From NCBI GenBank assembly GCA_030146605.1, contig JASLBO010000511.1:1-6846 (forward strand): a stretch of 6,846 bases of DNA. Reading direction: 5' to 3'. This document shows, piece by piece, positions 5,706 to 6,846 of the stretch (position 1 is its first letter; each line of letters starts with the position of its first letter). The notes beneath the pieces are model-generated. The model made no database searches and had not been told where the DNA came from. It worked only from the letters and a program-made list of their open reading frames with translations. The position numbers and the translations under genes are program-made. Origin of the DNA: Sphingomonas sp. (GTDB lineage: Bacteria; Pseudomonadota; Alphaproteobacteria; Sphingomonadales; Sphingomonadaceae).

Positions 5706-6846
5706 ATGGCCAAGCTGAAGTTTACGGATAAATGGGTCAGCAGTTGCGCCCTGCCAAAGAGCGGTAGAACCGAATACTCCGACGCTCTGTGTCCCGGCCT
5801 CTACCTTCGCGTGACCTGCAACGGCGCGAAGACGTTCTCGGTTCTGATCCGGCAGGGCAGCCTGCAACGCCATACGCTGGGCCGCTACCCCATCCTGACG
5901 CTGGCGAACGCCCGGCGCGAAGCGCTGGAGCTGATGCGGCGCATTGCCGAGGGTGTGCAGGATGCTGCACCGACCCCGATCACGCTAGCGGAGCTGGTGG
6001 ACCAATATGTCGAGCTGTATCTAGAACCGAACGTGAAGGGGTGGAAGAACGTTCGAGCCTGCCTGCTGCAACCCGCCATGCAGGCGCTGCTGACGGTCGA
6101 TGCCGCCGCAATCAGCAACGCAGACGTGGTGGCGGTGCTGGACACCATCGTTGCTGACGGGAAGCCCCACGGTGCCGTGAATGTGCTGAAGGCGCTACGA
6201 GCGCTGTACAACTGGGCCGAGGCACGCGGGGCGGTAGCCGCCAACCCATGCCGCAACATCCGCCCGCCGGTGCGCACCACGCAACGCGACCGGATCCTCG
6301 GCGACGCGGAGATCGTGGCGGTGCTAAACGCGTGCGACAAGGTGCCGGCGCCGTTCGGCGACATGGTGCGCATGCTGCTATTCACGGGCGCACGGCGCAA
6401 TGAAGTCGCAGAAATGCGGTGGAGCGAACTGAGCGGTAACGTGTGGACGCTGCCCGCTGCCCGCTCGAAAAGCGGACGCGCAAACGTGCTTCGGCTTCCA
6501 TCTGCTGCAATGGAGGTCCTCAATAGGTTGCCTAGATACGCCGAAGATGCATTTATATTCACTACAACCGATGGTAAACGTCCCAGTTCTGACTTCAATA
6601 AGAGGAAGAAACTTTTGGACGTTGCTAGCGAAACGTCCAGCTGGACTTTGCACGATCTTCGTAGGACGGTGCGCTCGAAGTTGTCTGAGCTGGGCGTGCC
6701 GTGGGAAGTGGCCCGCCGCGTGGTGGGGCATAACATCGATCAACTCGACGCTGTCTACGACCGATTTAGCTACCTCGACGAGAAGGGAAGGGCGCTGGTG
6801 CAGCTGGCGGATCATCTGCGGCTGCTTTGTTCGGCGAAGCTTGATT
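5706..6846 (+). CDS. Tyrosine integrase with DUF4102 N-terminal domain (3' end outside window)
   Basis: A site-specific recombinase that inserts and excises its element at the attachment site. 380 codons are visible with no stop; such integrases usually have about 390-420, so little is missing. The N-terminal DUF4102-type domain (about 1-85) has SDALCPGLYLRVT, KTFSVLIR and the LGRYP turn. A core-binding helical domain follows (about 90-195, with LKALRALYNWAEARG and ANPCRNI). The catalytic domain keeps all expected residues: R230 (TGARRNE), K255 (SKSGR), H316 and R319 (HDLRR), H342 (VVGHN) and nucleophile Y351 (VYDRF). The start is fixed by an in-frame stop at 5658 and by absence of another start codon; ribosome-binding signal is weak. 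Codons from about 6481 to 6660 are AT-richer (about 47% GC by hand count) than the earlier part. It looks intact. Confidence 0.93.
   Translation, partial: MAKLKFTDKWVSSCALPKSGRTEYSDALCPGLYLRVTCNGAKTFSVLIRQGSLQRHTLGRYPILTLANARREALELMRRIAEGVQDAAPTPITLAELVDQYVELYLEPNVKGWKNVRACLLQPAMQALLTVDAAAISNADVVAVLDTIVADGKPHGAVNVLKALRALYNWAEARGAVAANPCRNIRPPVRTTQRDRILGDAEIVAVLNACDKVPAPFGDMVRMLLFTGARRNEVAEMRWSELSGNVWTLPAARSKSGRANVLRLPSAAMEVLNRLPRYAEDAFIFTTTDGKRPSSDFNKRKKLLDVASETSSWTLHDLRRTVRSKLSELGVPWEVARRVVGHNIDQLDAVYDRFSYLDEKGRALVQLADHLRLLCSAKLD

Larger units (their letters stand above)
5519..6846. mobile_element. End of a tRNA-integrated element (island, prophage or ICE), partial
   Basis: The element is bounded on the left by the tRNA-Arg(UCU) 3' fragment and carries a tyrosine integrase reading inward. 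The other end, where an intact tRNA-Arg would be expected, lies outside the window to the right. Cargo and element class cannot be judged from this segment. Whether the chromate genes to the left belong to the same element, an older tandem element, or the host chromosome is not resolved. Confidence 0.6.

Noticed and set aside
5885..6736. Minus-strand frame of 283 codons opposite the integrase
   Set aside because: The plus strand encodes all tyrosine-recombinase catalytic residues; the opposite frame is Ser/Arg/Thr-rich with no recognisable domain.

Overview
The window is high-GC DNA (about 64% by eye) whose gene content and codon use suggest an alphaproteobacterium, most likely a sphingomonad. 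That assignment is an inference; there is no rRNA or other phylogenetic marker here. It joins a chromate-resistance cluster (1-4653) and a short metal-transport remnant (4650-5257) to the end of an integrative element with a tyrosine integrase (about 5519-6846).

Chromate region. A partial gene on the minus strand (1-1066) encodes an exported outer-membrane beta-barrel of the alginate-export type. Only 45 bp separate it from a divergent plus-strand operon: chrB (chromate-responsive protein, 1112-2068), chrA (two-domain CHR chromate efflux pump, 2065-3465, start overlapping the chrB stop in ATGA), and chrC (Fe/Mn superoxide dismutase with a twin-arginine-like leader, 3478-4191). A second copy of the ChrB C-terminal domain follows (4202-4653). 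It appears broken: the expected start codon reads ATC and one base is missing near 4287. Together the set would sense chromate, pump it out, and handle the reactive oxygen made when chromate is reduced in the cell.

Metal remnant. Convergent to the operon and sharing a CTAG stop overlap with it, a DUF3147 membrane protein (4650-5003) is coupled by ATGA to the last ~85 residues of a cation diffusion facilitator transporter (5000-5257). The membrane part of that transporter is missing, so a recombination junction lies near 5258-5272. The next ~245 bp carry no gene I recognise.

Integration end. On the minus strand, 5519-5564 is the 3' part of a tRNA-Arg(UCU), from anticodon loop to CCA, with no 5' half. 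It reads as an attachment-site copy. A tyrosine integrase begins 142 bp to its right (5706) and runs off the window. Clusters of a GTTACC motif lie on both sides of the tRNA fragment, as integrase arm-type sites might, raising the possibility that the left flank is also an element end (tandem insertion at one tRNA). No wholly new system is evident; the most interesting points are the att architecture, the degenerate second ChrB domain and the truncated transporter.
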